Counted from the first letter of the stretch, positions 33,119 through 41,589 are shown. The stretch is DNA of 64,000 nt from Leptolinea sp964420995 (GCA_964420995.1 CAYQUX010000009.1:62001-126000); one strand, 5' to 3'. Numbers and translations are program-made. Notes: generated from the letters alone by a model not told the origin.

Positions 33119-33793
33119 ATGCTTTATCTGGTTGCCACACCAATTGGAAATCTGGGTGATATCACCCTGCGCGCCCTGGAAACGTTGAAAACCGTTGATC
33201 TGGTGGTCAGTGAGGACACGCGCAAAACCGGATTCCTGTTGAAACACTTCGAGATCAAACAGCCGCAGATGTCATTCCATGAATACAACGAGGACAAGGC
33301 TTCCGCCCGGGTCGTGGATATGTTGTTGGAAGGGAAAAATGTGGCGCTGGTCTCAGACGCGGGGAGCCCATCCGTTTCCGATCCCGGCTACCGGCTGGTG
33401 CGTGCCGCGCTGCAGGCTGGTGTGGAGATCACGGCCATTCCCGGGCCAACGGCGGTGATCACGGCGCTGGTGCTTTCCGGTCTGCCGGTGCATGCCTTCA
33501 CCTTCCGCGGATTCCCGCCGCGCAAGAGTTCCGCCCGGCGCAAATTTCTGGCCGTGGATGAGCATTCACCACATACCCTGATCTTCTACGAAAGCCCATT
33601 TCGGCTTAAAGAATTTCTCAAGGATTGCCTGGCTGTGTATGGTGACCGGCCGGCAGCCGTGGCCAACGACCTGACCAAGAAATTCGAACTGGTGGTACGC
33701 GGCAGCCTGTCTGAATTGGTGGAAAAAGCCGCGACGATGGATCTACGCGGCGAATTTACGGTGGTGATCGCCGGTTTCGAGGCCAACCTTTGA
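33119..33793 (+). CDS. rsmI: 16S rRNA (cytidine-1402-2'-O)-methyltransferase
   Basis: A 224-residue SAM-dependent methyltransferase of the tetrapyrrole-methylase fold. Diagnostic are LYLVATPIGNLGDITLRA at the N-terminus, EDTRKTGFLLKHF, VALVSDAGSPSVSDPG and AITAIPGPTAVITAL-type IPGPTAVITALVLSG. It 2'-O-methylates C1402 in the decoding centre. ATG 33119 gives the family N-terminus. The usual C-terminal extension of longer RsmI proteins is missing. Stop overlaps the rsmE TTG start (TTGA). Confidence 0.92.
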   Translation: MLYLVATPIGNLGDITLRALETLKTVDLVVSEDTRKTGFLLKHFEIKQPQMSFHEYNEDKASARVVDMLLEGKNVALVSDAGSPSVSDPGYRLVRAALQAGVEITAIPGPTAVITALVLSGLPVHAFTFRGFPPRKSSARRKFLAVDEHSPHTLIFYESPFRLKEFLKDCLAVYGDRPAAVANDLTKKFELVVRGSLSELVEKAATMDLRGEFTVVIAGFEANL

Positions 33794-34536
33794 GCGAAAA
33801 TCGTTTCTTTGTCCCGCCCGAAGTATTTAATGGCAGGGAGACTTGCTTCCCGCCGGATATTTCCCGGCAGATCAGCATGGTTTTGCGTATGAAGAAGGGG
33901 GAGGGCGTTATCATCCTCGATAACCGCGGCCATTACCGGCCGGTGACGTTGAACGAGGTGACCCCAAAAGAAGTAACCGGTCAACCCGGTGAAATCACCC
34001 TGGCCGGGGGGGAGCCGGTTATTGAATTAACTCTGTGTATTGCGCTGACCGGGCGAGAGAAGTTCGAGTGGGTATTGCAGAAAGGTACAGAACTCGGCGT
34101 AAAACGATTTGTCCCGCTGGTCACCGCGCGCACCCTGGTGCAGGAAACCGGCGGATCGGATGCCCGGATGAACCGCTGGCAGAAAATTGTGCAGGAAGCC
34201 GCGGAACAGTGCGGCCGTGGGCTGGTCCCGGAGGTTGGCATTCCGGAAAAGTTTCCCGGTCTGCTGAAACGGAAGGACATCCCCCGGGGTTATATTCTGT
34301 ATGAAAAAGAAAGGCAATCCGGCCTGGCGCAAACCTGGCAGCAAGACTTCAATGGCGGAATTCGGTCAATCGCATTGCTGATCGGACCTGAAGGCGGGTT
34401 TACGGACGTTGAAGCGGAACAGGCAAAAGCGGCTGAATTCAAACCCGTAAGTGTTGGAACGCGCATCTTACGCATGGAAACGGCAGCACTCGCGGCGTGT
34501 GTCATTTGCATGACCGCGTCCGGCGAAATGGGCTGA
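33790..34536 (+). CDS. rsmE: 16S rRNA (uracil-1498-N3)-methyltransferase
   Basis: A 248-residue SPOUT-class methyltransferase. N-terminal PUA-like part RFFVPPEVF and then the trefoil-knot signatures: ALTGREKFEWVLQKGTELGV, RWQKIVQEAAEQCGRG, LLIGPEGGFTDVE and VSVGTRILRMETAA. It modifies U1498 of 16S rRNA. The TTG start overlaps the stop of rsmI by 4 bases, implying coupling. Three 16S modification activities (RsmI, RsmE and the RsmF/Arm operon opposite) lie within 6 kb. Confidence 0.93.
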   Translation: MSENRFFVPPEVFNGRETCFPPDISRQISMVLRMKKGEGVIILDNRGHYRPVTLNEVTPKEVTGQPGEITLAGGEPVIELTLCIALTGREKFEWVLQKGTELGVKRFVPLVTARTLVQETGGSDARMNRWQKIVQEAAEQCGRGLVPEVGIPEKFPGLLKRKDIPRGYILYEKERQSGLAQTWQQDFNGGIRSIALLIGPEGGFTDVEAEQAKAAEFKPVSVGTRILRMETAALAACVICMTASGEMG

Positions 34537-34576
34537 TTTACCACGTACATCTTATTAGACCAAGGAACACGATACC

Positions 34577-35263
34577 ATGTTGTTTTCCAGAGAATTTGTG
34601 ATGGGAGTCATTCGAAAATTTTGCGAGCTGACCATTCGGCCGCATATGGAACCTTTGACGCAGGTGCCCATGACCGGGCCGTACCTGATCGCCGGGAATC
34701 ACATCAATACCATGGACGGGCTGGTCATGTTTACCTATATCCAACCCCGGCCGTTGACCACTTTAAGCAAGGAAGAGAACTTCTCCAATCCATTAAATCG
34801 CATGGTCTCTGAAGCCTGGGGCGCCATTCCGATCAAACGCGGGACGGTGGACAACACGGCTATGAACCTCTGTCTGGATGCCTTAAAGGAAGGGAAGATG
34901 CTGGCCATACTCCCCGAAGGCACTCGTTCTCACAGCGGAGAGATGTCCCAGGGAAAACCGGGTATTCTCCCTCTGGCGGTCAAATCTGGCGTACCGATCG
35001 TACCTGTAGCCTTCCACGGGCATGAAAACTTCTGGCGAAATGTGCTTTCCTTTCGGAAAACGGACTTCTACCTTGAGGTTGGACAGCCTTTTTTGATCAA
35101 AGCCACCATGCGCGATCTGGATCGGGAGAAACGCCAGATCATTACGGATGAGCTGATGTACCGCATCGCCATGCTCCTGCCGGAAAAGTATCGGGGTTAT
35201 TACTCTGACCTGAGCAAGGCCACCACCAATTACCTGGAATTTATCACTTTCCCCGAATCATGA
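34577..35263 (+). CDS. plsC: 1-acylglycerol-3-phosphate acyltransferase
   Basis: A 228-residue PlsC-family enzyme making phosphatidate. The acyltransferase motif NHINTMD fits NHxxxxD, and the second block is PEGTRS, followed by VPIVPVAFHG. AAGGAAC lies a few bases upstream of the ATG. Its last 6 bases overlap the end of the convergent rsmF-like gene, so the two transcripts share their 3' ends. Confidence 0.9.
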   Translation: MLFSREFVMGVIRKFCELTIRPHMEPLTQVPMTGPYLIAGNHINTMDGLVMFTYIQPRPLTTLSKEENFSNPLNRMVSEAWGAIPIKRGTVDNTAMNLCLDALKEGKMLAILPEGTRSHSGEMSQGKPGILPLAVKSGVPIVPVAFHGHENFWRNVLSFRKTDFYLEVGQPFLIKATMRDLDREKRQIITDELMYRIAMLLPEKYRGYYSDLSKATTNYLEFITFPES

Positions 35264-36730
35264 TTTCAATGCCAGGTGGCGCGGCAGCAGATTTTTGATA
35301 CCACGGTTGGTGACCCGCCCGACACCGATGACCCTCTCATGTGGATCGGTGATGACCGGATTGGTGCCTTTTTCCCAGGATTGACCATCCGTGCAGGGGA
35401 TATCCTCCCCGCGCGCCCAGCGGGCTGCCATCGCCGGGTCAAGCTTGTACCGGTTGTGTTTGATCTCTGCCGGGAAGCGCGTTGCCCATTCAAGGCTGAC
35501 TTCAAAACCGGTTTCGGTGTAATCTCCCAGGCGCAATCCGTTGGAGTTTACCGGAAGGCCGGGAAACGAGGATTCAAGCAGCCGGGGAAGGGCATACACA
35601 CTCTGATGGAAAGATGCCAGACGTACGTCGTATCGATCCAGAATTTCACGTAGATCCATGCCATACATAAACAAGAATTGCGCCGCGAGCTTTTCCTGAT
35701 CAGATCTGGAAAGAGTCAGCAGGTGCGATGTATACCCATGTCGTGAGAAGCCGCCTTCCGGTTGGCTGGAGAACGGAGCGGTTTTTTGAAGGTGCGCCGC
35801 GAAGAATCCGGATGTCCCCAGCCGGTGCGGCCACAGGCGTAACGCCCGACGGATTTCGGGTAAAAAGGCAAGGTTGTATGCTTCCTCCAGCCCGGGAGCG
35901 TTGATTTGTATCCTTTTATCTGCCTGTGTAATGATGACGCTGCCGGCCGTCCGCCGGAGTATGGTGTCCAGAACGCCTTCATCTTCTTCAGGAGCCAGCG
36001 TACAGGTGGAATACACCACCTGCCCGCCCGGTTTGCAAGCCTGCAGGGCACTCATCAGCAATTGTGCCTGTCTTCCCGCGAGGCGGCCGCGTTCGGCTGG
36101 TTTGATCTCGCGTTTGTTGCGGTCGCCGGGATGCAGATTTTCCATGCTGCAGGGCGCGTCCAGCAGAACATAATCGAATGTGTCAGGGAATAAAAGCCCG
36201 TATTTCTCTCCGGGAATATTGGTCACCGCGCTGTTTACCGCGCCCCAGGTTTTCAGCGTGGAACTCAACGCTTGAATGCGCGAGGCGGTGCCATCGTTGG
36301 CGATGATCAAGCCTTTGTCCTGAAACCGTGACGCCAGATGGGTGGTTTTGCCACCGGGGGCGGCTGTGAGATCGAGTATGAGCGGTTGAGGCTTGTCTCC
36401 CGATTCGAACAATTCCACCGGCAGCATGGAGGCCGCGTCTTGAATGTAAAAATATCCCAAACGGCTTTCCAGCGTGCGGCCCGGTGGGATTGCGGACCTT
36501 TGCAGGGTGTAGCCGTCCTGGCAGAAGGAGACCGGTTGAAGCCCCCAACCGTAATCCGCCTGCAGATCGGCCGCCAGCAGGTGAGGGTCACCTTTCAATG
36601 TATTCAAACGCAGCGCGGTGGGCGGTGGAGTTTTCACCGCCTCTTCAAGAGCCGCCGCTTCCGCTTCAGTCAGCAATTCTCGGTAGCGCCCGACGCGGTC
36701 ACCCGGAGATTTTTCCCTGAGTTTAGTCAT
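35258..36730 (-). CDS. rsmF: NOL1/NOP2/Sun-family rRNA cytosine-C5 methyltransferase (RsmF-like)
   Basis: A 490-residue m5C RNA methyltransferase. SAM motif I is LDLTAAPGGKTTHLA; both catalytic cysteines are present in LLDAPCSM (near 193) and YSTCTL (near 241). The C-terminal region (YALPRLLESSFPGLPVNSNGLRLGDY, FEVSLEWA) matches the PUA-like tail of RsmF (16S C1407). ATG 36730 is chosen because it gives the family N-terminus; it overlaps the upstream methyltransferase gene by 8 bases. Last gene of the leftward RNA-modification operon. Confidence 0.9.
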   Translation of the reverse strand: MTKLREKSPGDRVGRYRELLTEAEAAALEEAVKTPPPTALRLNTLKGDPHLLAADLQADYGWGLQPVSFCQDGYTLQRSAIPPGRTLESRLGYFYIQDAASMLPVELFESGDKPQPLILDLTAAPGGKTTHLASRFQDKGLIIANDGTASRIQALSSTLKTWGAVNSAVTNIPGEKYGLLFPDTFDYVLLDAPCSMENLHPGDRNKREIKPAERGRLAGRQAQLLMSALQACKPGGQVVYSTCTLAPEEDEGVLDTILRRTAGSVIITQADKRIQINAPGLEEAYNLAFLPEIRRALRLWPHRLGTSGFFAAHLQKTAPFSSQPEGGFSRHGYTSHLLTLSRSDQEKLAAQFLFMYGMDLREILDRYDVRLASFHQSVYALPRLLESSFPGLPVNSNGLRLGDYTETGFEVSLEWATRFPAEIKHNRYKLDPAMAARWARGEDIPCTDGQSWEKGTNPVITDPHERVIGVGRVTNRGIKNLLPRHLALKS

Positions 36731-37544
36731 TGTCTTTCCGGATACAGAAGACCATTTCATTGCCCACCAGAATTTCGGTAACAGGCCAGTCCAGCCCGGA
36801 CAGAGTTTCATTTACCAGCTTGCGCTGCCGGTCAGCCAGGTTAAAGCGGCCGGTCAAATTGGACGCCGGCAGACTGACAACCAGCCAGCGGACGTTCAAA
36901 GCTTGCCAGAACGCCCGGTTGCAACCCTTCTGGCGCTGGTCAAAGCGGTGGGCTTCCTTGAAAAAGAACGCGGCATCCGCCATTTCAGACGGTGGGTTCA
37001 ACAGAATATCGCCATATTCCGCCTGACCGTTAATTCCGGCGGTATGGAAGAAGCGGTTGATCAAATCGACACGCGGCCTGTGCAGGTCATACGCCAGGTA
37101 GCGGGTACTGGCCGGGAGTTTCATCCATGGCCAACCGAATGGATGCAGGGCGCAGGCCAGATCAAGCAGGCTGTCCGGCCTGCCTGTAACGGCGAAAATC
37201 TGCCGATAAAATTCTTCCAGAACCGGCAGGCGCTCACGGGTAGAGGCGTGGGCTTCAAGCATTCGCCGGCAAAAATCCAGGCAGGCATTTTGATCCGCAA
37301 TTTTCTCCATTTCGTCCAACTCATGGAATGCCTGCGCATAGCCGGGGTCGCCTAGGTAAGGGGCGACGATATTGTGCAGTTTTTCGCGGGCCTCATCCAC
37401 GGCTTTTTCGGGTTTCAAACCGCGGTCCAATCCGTGTTGGATCAGGTCAATCACGGTGGCAGGCGGTATATCCACGCCGCGGTACTTGCGCCCGGTCAGG
37501 ATTGGCTGCGCCAGTGCAACGGCATCCCGCGATGAGTTTTTCAC
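36723..37544 (-). CDS. Divergent ArmA/Rmt-like 16S rRNA methyltransferase homologue
   Basis: A 273-residue member of the FmrO/ArmA-Rmt family (16S rRNA m7G1405 methyltransferases). Kept: the N-terminal three-helix ribosome-binding region, EAHASTRERLPVLEEFY (about 98-113), the SAM motif LLDLACALHPF and the terminal GNEMVF. Changed: the loop that in RmtB reads TRSLGGRGKGM is here ASNLTGRFNLA, and FKLLP is FKEAH. So SAM binding is plausible but G1405 methylation is doubtful. It overlaps the upstream paralogue by 4 bases (ATGA) and the rsmF-like gene by 8. Probably a neofunctionalised copy. Confidence 0.75.
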   Translation of the reverse strand: MKNSSRDAVALAQPILTGRKYRGVDIPPATVIDLIQHGLDRGLKPEKAVDEAREKLHNIVAPYLGDPGYAQAFHELDEMEKIADQNACLDFCRRMLEAHASTRERLPVLEEFYRQIFAVTGRPDSLLDLACALHPFGWPWMKLPASTRYLAYDLHRPRVDLINRFFHTAGINGQAEYGDILLNPPSEMADAAFFFKEAHRFDQRQKGCNRAFWQALNVRWLVVSLPASNLTGRFNLADRQRKLVNETLSGLDWPVTEILVGNEMVFCIRKDND

Positions 37545-38353
37545 CCGGTTGTCACCCTGAAAACCAGCTCGTTGGCGAATTCAAAACGCTTTACCTGCCA
37601 GGGGCGGCCATTTGCCAGACGGTTGAAATCGGCTTCGTAGGTGGCGCCCATACCCTTGCGGCTGCCTCCCAGTGTGCGCAGTGGATAGCTGATGACCAGC
37701 GCCCGGGCGTTTATCCGGTCAATCAGATCGGCTGCCAGCCCTTTGCCCTGCTGCTCCAGGCATGGCAGGGTCTTCAGGATAAGCACGACGTCATACTTGC
37801 GATCAATCGGGTAACTGACCAGGTCGCCTTCTACGGCATTCCCCGGCACTCTCATGTGATCAAAGAAGGACTGTAAATTCACAGCCAACCGGTGATACAT
37901 ATCCACAGCGGTGTACGTTGTATTAGCCTGAATGGGCATCCATGGAAGTGAGAGCGGGGTCAACCCGCAGGCCAGATCCAGAATGGAGTGGATAGCAGGC
38001 AGACCGTCAAGAACCTCGTGGAAGAAGCGTTCGAGAATGGGCAGGCGTTCTTTTGTGGAAGCGTGTGCCTCCATCTTCTTCAGGCAAAAAGCCTGAACCC
38101 GGGGTGACGTTATTTCACGCGGGAGGGCTGATATTTCGGCTGAAAAATCTGCTTCTTCCAGCATGTCAGCCAGATAGGCACCGCCTATCTGGTGCAACCG
38201 GCTGCGGATGGATTTGACCAGCTCGCGGCTTTTTAGCCCCTTGCGGCCCTCACCTTCACAGATCCTACGGATGACATCGATATGAATATCCCGGTAAGCC
38301 TCACCGGCCGCCGCCTGGCGGATGACATCCTCAACAGTCAGGATGGCTCTCAT
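37541..38353 (-). CDS. ArmA/Rmt-like 16S rRNA (guanine-1405-N7)-methyltransferase homologue
   Basis: A 270-residue FmrO/ArmA-Rmt family protein. Compared from memory with RmtB it keeps HASTKERLPIL (97-107), SAM motif LDLACGLTPLSLPW (125-138), VLILKTLPCLEQQ, and ISYPLRTLGGSRKGMGATY (221-239), the target-site loop, then the terminal FANELVF. Enzymes of this type make m7G1405 and give high resistance to 4,6-disubstituted aminoglycosides. Here it is in a chromosomal RNA-modification operon with no mobile element, so it is likely a native gene. Actual resistance is inference. Confidence 0.82.
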   Translation of the reverse strand: MRAILTVEDVIRQAAAGEAYRDIHIDVIRRICEGEGRKGLKSRELVKSIRSRLHQIGGAYLADMLEEADFSAEISALPREITSPRVQAFCLKKMEAHASTKERLPILERFFHEVLDGLPAIHSILDLACGLTPLSLPWMPIQANTTYTAVDMYHRLAVNLQSFFDHMRVPGNAVEGDLVSYPIDRKYDVVLILKTLPCLEQQGKGLAADLIDRINARALVISYPLRTLGGSRKGMGATYEADFNRLANGRPWQVKRFEFANELVFRVTTG

Positions 38354-38359
38354 CGATCC

Positions 38360-39451
38360 TCAAACCAGAAGCTCGCACAGGCGGGTCATAAAGCGCAGGT
38401 TGTGCAGGGTGGCCAGCCGCTGGTAGCTGCTGTCACCGATTTTGAACAGGTGGTGCAGATACCCGCGGGAATAGCGCGAGCATACCGGGCAGTCGCAGCC
38501 CTCCGAAACCGGACGAGAATCGCGCATGAAGCGGTCATCTGTGCAATATATGTAATCCAGCCAGTTGCTGGTGGTCATCAGGCTGTTTTTCTCAGGGGTA
38601 TACCTTTCTTCAAAAGCATATAACCGGCCATGACGCGCGTCACGGGTGGGCATGGCGCAGTCGAACAGGCCGTATCCCAGACGCCAGCAGGCGGTCAGGT
38701 TAAGCGGATGACCGATGCCCAGGGCGTGCATGGGGAACTGCGTGGGCACAAGTTCGCGGGTCAGGCTGATGATATCTTCGAGCAAGGCGCCGGCGGAATC
38801 GATCGGCCAGCCACCGTACCCGAATCCGTCGAAACCGATGTCCAGCAGCGCGGCGGCGCATTCTTTGCGCAGGTCTTCCTCACCGCCCCCCTGGATCACG
38901 CCGAAGATCAGCGGACGATTTTCCGCGGGGATTTTCTTCTGTTCCATCAATCGGTCAAATTCACGCCGCCCGCGTTTGGCCCAGGCAATGGTGCGTTTGA
39001 TGGATTGCTCCTGTTCTGCACGGGATGATTCCACGTCGGTGCAATCATCCAGGCAGATGACCACATCCGTCCCAAAGCCTACCTGGAGTTGCACTGATTT
39101 TTCGGGAGTCAGGTTGATCTTGCGGGAAGAACCTTCCGGTTGAAAGATGATCCCATCATTACCCAACCGCCCGTATTTTGGGTTTTGGCGGATCAGTGAA
39201 TACGCCTGAAAACCGCCCGAATCGGTGATGATCGGTCGATTCCAGCCGCTCATTTTATGCAGGCCGCCCAGCGACTGCACGGTCATGCTGCCGGGGTGCT
39301 GCATTAGATGGAAGGCGTTCATCACCACCGATTGGATCTTGACGGCTTCAAGGTCAATGGAATCCACAGCCCTAACCACTGCCTGGGTTGAATCAGGCAT
39401 GTAGACCGGCAGGGTCAGATCACCGTGTTGCAAATGAAGAGAGGAAGTCAC
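38360..39451 (-). CDS. tgt: tRNA-guanine transglycosylase-like protein
   Basis: A 363-residue TGT-family protein. Seen: active-site segment ITDSGGFQAYSL, the INLTPEKSVQLQVGFGTDVVICLDDC stretch, a GFGYGGWPI equivalent of the GG substrate loop, and the zinc site CDCPVC plus YLHHLF near residues 320-340. TGT swaps guanine 34 in tRNA for a queuine precursor. GTG 39451 gives the family N-terminus; the frame is open further up inside the VOC gene, and no Shine-Dalgarno is seen. Some spacing differs from classic Tgt, so a related substrate (or rRNA/DNA-directed role) remains possible. Confidence 0.78.
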   Translation of the reverse strand: MTSSLHLQHGDLTLPVYMPDSTQAVVRAVDSIDLEAVKIQSVVMNAFHLMQHPGSMTVQSLGGLHKMSGWNRPIITDSGGFQAYSLIRQNPKYGRLGNDGIIFQPEGSSRKINLTPEKSVQLQVGFGTDVVICLDDCTDVESSRAEQEQSIKRTIAWAKRGRREFDRLMEQKKIPAENRPLIFGVIQGGGEEDLRKECAAALLDIGFDGFGYGGWPIDSAGALLEDIISLTRELVPTQFPMHALGIGHPLNLTACWRLGYGLFDCAMPTRDARHGRLYAFEERYTPEKNSLMTTSNWLDYIYCTDDRFMRDSRPVSEGCDCPVCSRYSRGYLHHLFKIGDSSYQRLATLHNLRFMTRLCELLV

Positions 39452-39458
39452 GTTTGAA

Positions 39459-39839
39459 TTATAGTGTGATTTCAACCCGGTTCCCATCCGGATCGAGAAC
39501 CACGGATTCGTAGTAACCGTCCCCGGTCCATCGTGGTCCGTCAATATGCGGATAGCCGTCGGCTTTTATGCGTGCGGTGAGTTGATCCACGGCTTCCACA
39601 CTGCCCACCGAAAAGGCGATGTGGATCAAACCCAGATGCGGGCTTTCCACATTGTGGTTGATCTGTGGATTATTCATCACTTCCAGGCGTAATCCGTCCG
39701 GGAAAACGAGAAACCGGGAGGTGTAGTTTTTCGCCGGGTTGTGATAGGGCGGTTTGATTTCCGCGAGAAAATAGCGGGCGTAAAAATCAGCCAGACGGTC
39801 AATATCAGTTGTCCAGCAGGCAATATGGTCAAGTCGCAT
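39459..39839 (-). CDS. Glyoxalase/VOC-superfamily protein
   Basis: A 126-residue vicinal-oxygen-chelate protein of two beta-alpha-beta units: LDHIACWTTDIDRLADFYARYF at the start (metal His4), LGLIHIAFSVGS in the middle, and YYESVVLDPDGNRVEI at the end (Glu ligand). Such proteins bind a divalent metal; reactions range from glyoxalase to antibiotic binding (fosfomycin or bleomycin type). Substrate not readable. It is the first gene of the leftward RNA-modification operon, 7 bases before tgt. Confidence 0.82.
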   Translation of the reverse strand: MRLDHIACWTTDIDRLADFYARYFLAEIKPPYHNPAKNYTSRFLVFPDGLRLEVMNNPQINHNVESPHLGLIHIAFSVGSVEAVDQLTARIKADGYPHIDGPRWTGDGYYESVVLDPDGNRVEITL

Positions 39840-39857
39840 GGTTTTTCCTGGAAATAA

Positions 39858-39884
39858 TTCGGGGCGGTCATTGACCGCCCCGAA
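39858..39884 (-). terminator. Hairpin terminator after the Nbr1-domain lipoprotein gene
   Basis: Stem TTCGGGGCGGT / ACCGCCCCGAA around a 5-base loop, 20 bases downstream of the lipoprotein stop on the minus strand and before the VOC gene. It isolates the two leftward units. Confidence 0.65.
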
Positions 39885-39904
39885 GAAATCTACAGAGTGG
39901 ATGG

Positions 39905-40954
39905 CTAGTTACAGGTCAGGGTGAACGTTCCGCCTGAAGAGAACAACTGGTGATTGGGATTGTCAATATACAGCAGCAACTGGCTGGCAAAGCTGCCGGC
40001 GCCGGTTTGCACATAAGAGTAGTTCGTGGTCACATCTTGCGTACCACCACCGGAGAAGTCCACAGAACCAGACGCCACAGCGGTGCCGTCTGTCTTGCGC
40101 CATTCATAGGTCACGGTGCCGGTGCCGCTGGCGGTGATCTTGCCGGTGAAGATGTAATTTACGCCGGCAGTACAATTGGCTACCGTTGTTGTCAGGTTGG
40201 CCGGACTGACGGAAATGCTGGCGCTGGTCACGGCGAAACCACTGGTTGAACCGGTTCCGGTGGCAGCCGTGCTGCCAGAGTTGATCAACACCCAGAATGC
40301 CTGGTCGCCATTGATGCCCCAGCCAAAGGCTCCGCCGCCCGCGTTCTGCAGACGCCAGTAACCCTGATGCGATCCCGCGCTGGCCGGTGCAACCAGATTG
40401 ACCGAAAGGTTGATGGCCTGACCGGGTAAAACATTCCCGGGCAGATTCGTGTATGCCTGCCCGCCCATCTGCTCGCCTGAGGCGTAAACCAGGGCGTAGC
40501 CGGTTGTCCAGGTGCAGGAACCTGAATTTTTTAATGACCAGGTTTTGGTGAAGGTCGCGCCGGGTGCCACATAGCTGTTATCCGGGTAGGTGACGTCGGC
40601 TACGAAATCCGCACGGTCACATGGGATGGGCACAAACGTGGACGTAGGAGGCCGGGTGGCTGTCGGTTCCCTGGTGGGAACCAGTGTGTATGGCGCTGTA
40701 ATTGTGGGCTGCGGGGGTGCCTGGGTCGCAATGGACGGCAGCCCGGGTTTTAGTGTCTCGGTAAAAATTGGAGGCAGAGTTTTGGCGCCGCCACCGGCTT
40801 CCGCGGCCTGAGTACGCAATACTTCAACTGTTTTGGCAGCCGAAGTTCTTACCGCATCGGCTTCAGACAGCGATGATCCAAAGGGTAGGTTACAGGCTGA
40901 CAGAAGCAGAATGGCTGTTAGGAATAAACAGACTAATTTGATTGATCGCTGCAT
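39905..40954 (-). CDS. Lipoprotein with Nbr1-type (four-Trp) Ig-like domain
   Basis: A 349-residue lipoprotein: MQRSIKLVCLFLTAILLLSAC signal with lipobox LSAC (Cys20), a Thr/Pro linker, then residues about 105-225 with the Nbr1 FW/Ig-like signature (FTKTWSLKNSGSCTWTTGYALV, GYWRLQNAGGGAFGWG). The C-terminal third is another beta-sandwich-like repeat region. ATG 40954 is preferred to an upstream in-frame start because it heads the signal peptide. Likely surface adhesion or wall protein. Confidence 0.78.
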   Translation of the reverse strand: MQRSIKLVCLFLTAILLLSACNLPFGSSLSEADAVRTSAAKTVEVLRTQAAEAGGGAKTLPPIFTETLKPGLPSIATQAPPQPTITAPYTLVPTREPTATRPPTSTFVPIPCDRADFVADVTYPDNSYVAPGATFTKTWSLKNSGSCTWTTGYALVYASGEQMGGQAYTNLPGNVLPGQAINLSVNLVAPASAGSHQGYWRLQNAGGGAFGWGINGDQAFWVLINSGSTAATGTGSTSGFAVTSASISVSPANLTTTVANCTAGVNYIFTGKITASGTGTVTYEWRKTDGTAVASGSVDFSGGGTQDVTTNYSYVQTGAGSFASQLLLYIDNPNHQLFSSGGTFTLTCN

Positions 40955-41292
40955 AGGGCTCCTCCTTGTAAATGGACGCAGTCGCAGTCGAAATTGTTCC
41001 AGAAAACCTGGAATATGGTGCAAGAAGAACGCCATTAATTCTTTTTAATCTACTTTGGATGATATCACAGCGCGTGAAAAAATCCTATTTTTATCATTGT
41101 TTTTTTCCTGATGAGAGCGGTTTTGCGGCTGTTTTTTAAGAAATCAGCGAAATAAGTGTTTTTCGGAGTAGTTTTAATGGGTATTTTACGTCTTATTTGG
41201 GGTAATAGTGGTTAAATTGAAATCGGTGAGAGGAATAAGTCTTCAGGTTTTTTCGCTTATTCCGATAACCATTTTGTAGGTAAGAACATTAA
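40955..41292. other. Non-coding leader region upstream of the c-di-GMP riboswitches
   Basis: AT-rich intergenic stretch with no credible gene. It must hold the divergent promoters for the lipoprotein and the riboswitch-sortase unit. The only clear structure is an inverted repeat GGAATAAG / CTTATTCC (41232-41263) with a T-rich loop just before riboswitch 1. Confidence 0.5.
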
Positions 41293-41389
41293 CTTCGCTT
41301 CCGATAATGGCAAATCCGGTGAAAACCGGAGACGCAAAACCATGGGTCTGCCGCCGGCCTGAACCGGCAAGATTGCCAGGTTGCCGAAG
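41293..41389 (+). ncRNA. Cyclic di-GMP-I (GEMM-I) riboswitch, copy 1
   Basis: Recognisable GEMM-I core: TGGCAAATCCGGTGAAAACC with the GAAA tetraloop, GGAGACGCAAAACCATGGGTC, a second hairpin (GCCGGCCTGAACCGGC) and GCCAGGTTGCCG, closed by CTTCG/CGAAG. The first strand (ATAATGGCAAAT) departs from the CAGGGCAAAC consensus, so ligand affinity may differ from copy 2. It is followed by its own terminator. Confidence 0.85.
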
Positions 41390-41413
41390 AAGGATGAGTA
41401 TCCTGAATTCGCG

Positions 41414-41445
41414 AACAACCCTGGCAGGCGCAGGGTTGTTTTATT
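41414..41445 (+). terminator. Terminator of riboswitch copy 1
   Basis: Stem AACAACCCTG / CAGGGTTGTT with loop GCAGGCG, then TTTATT. It sits between the two c-di-GMP riboswitches, so copy 1 can end transcription before copy 2. Confidence 0.8.
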
Positions 41446-41460
41446 GTCAGAGACGGAAGC

Positions 41461-41558
41461 CATCCACCCGACAAGGGCAAACCCGGTGAAAACCGGGGAC
41501 GCAAAGTCACGGGTCTACATCCATTAAGGATAGGACCGCCGGACTACCGAACTGGATG
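41461..41558 (+). ncRNA. Cyclic di-GMP-I (GEMM-I) riboswitch, copy 2
   Basis: Near-consensus GEMM-I: ACAAGGGCAAACCCGGTGAA, GGGGACGCAAAGTCACGGGTC, TAGGACCGCCGGACTACCG, with P1 CATCCA/TGGATG. The GAAA tetraloop and the receptor are both present. The sequence just after it (TGGATGTGTTCCATCCACC) can pair alternatively with the P1 strand, giving a plausible switch to the downstream hairpin. Confidence 0.93.
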
Positions 41559-41589
41559 TGTTCCATCCACCTCGAGCAATTGTAAAGAG

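Noticed and set aside
36723..38353. Acquired resistance cassette reading of the Arm/Rmt genes
   Set aside because: No insertion sequence, integron site or composition change is seen; overlaps with neighbours argue for a native operon.
39455..39475. TATAAT on the minus strand just before the tgt GTG start
   Set aside because: It contains the stop codon of the VOC gene, has no -35 partner at a proper distance, and the genes are spaced as an operon.
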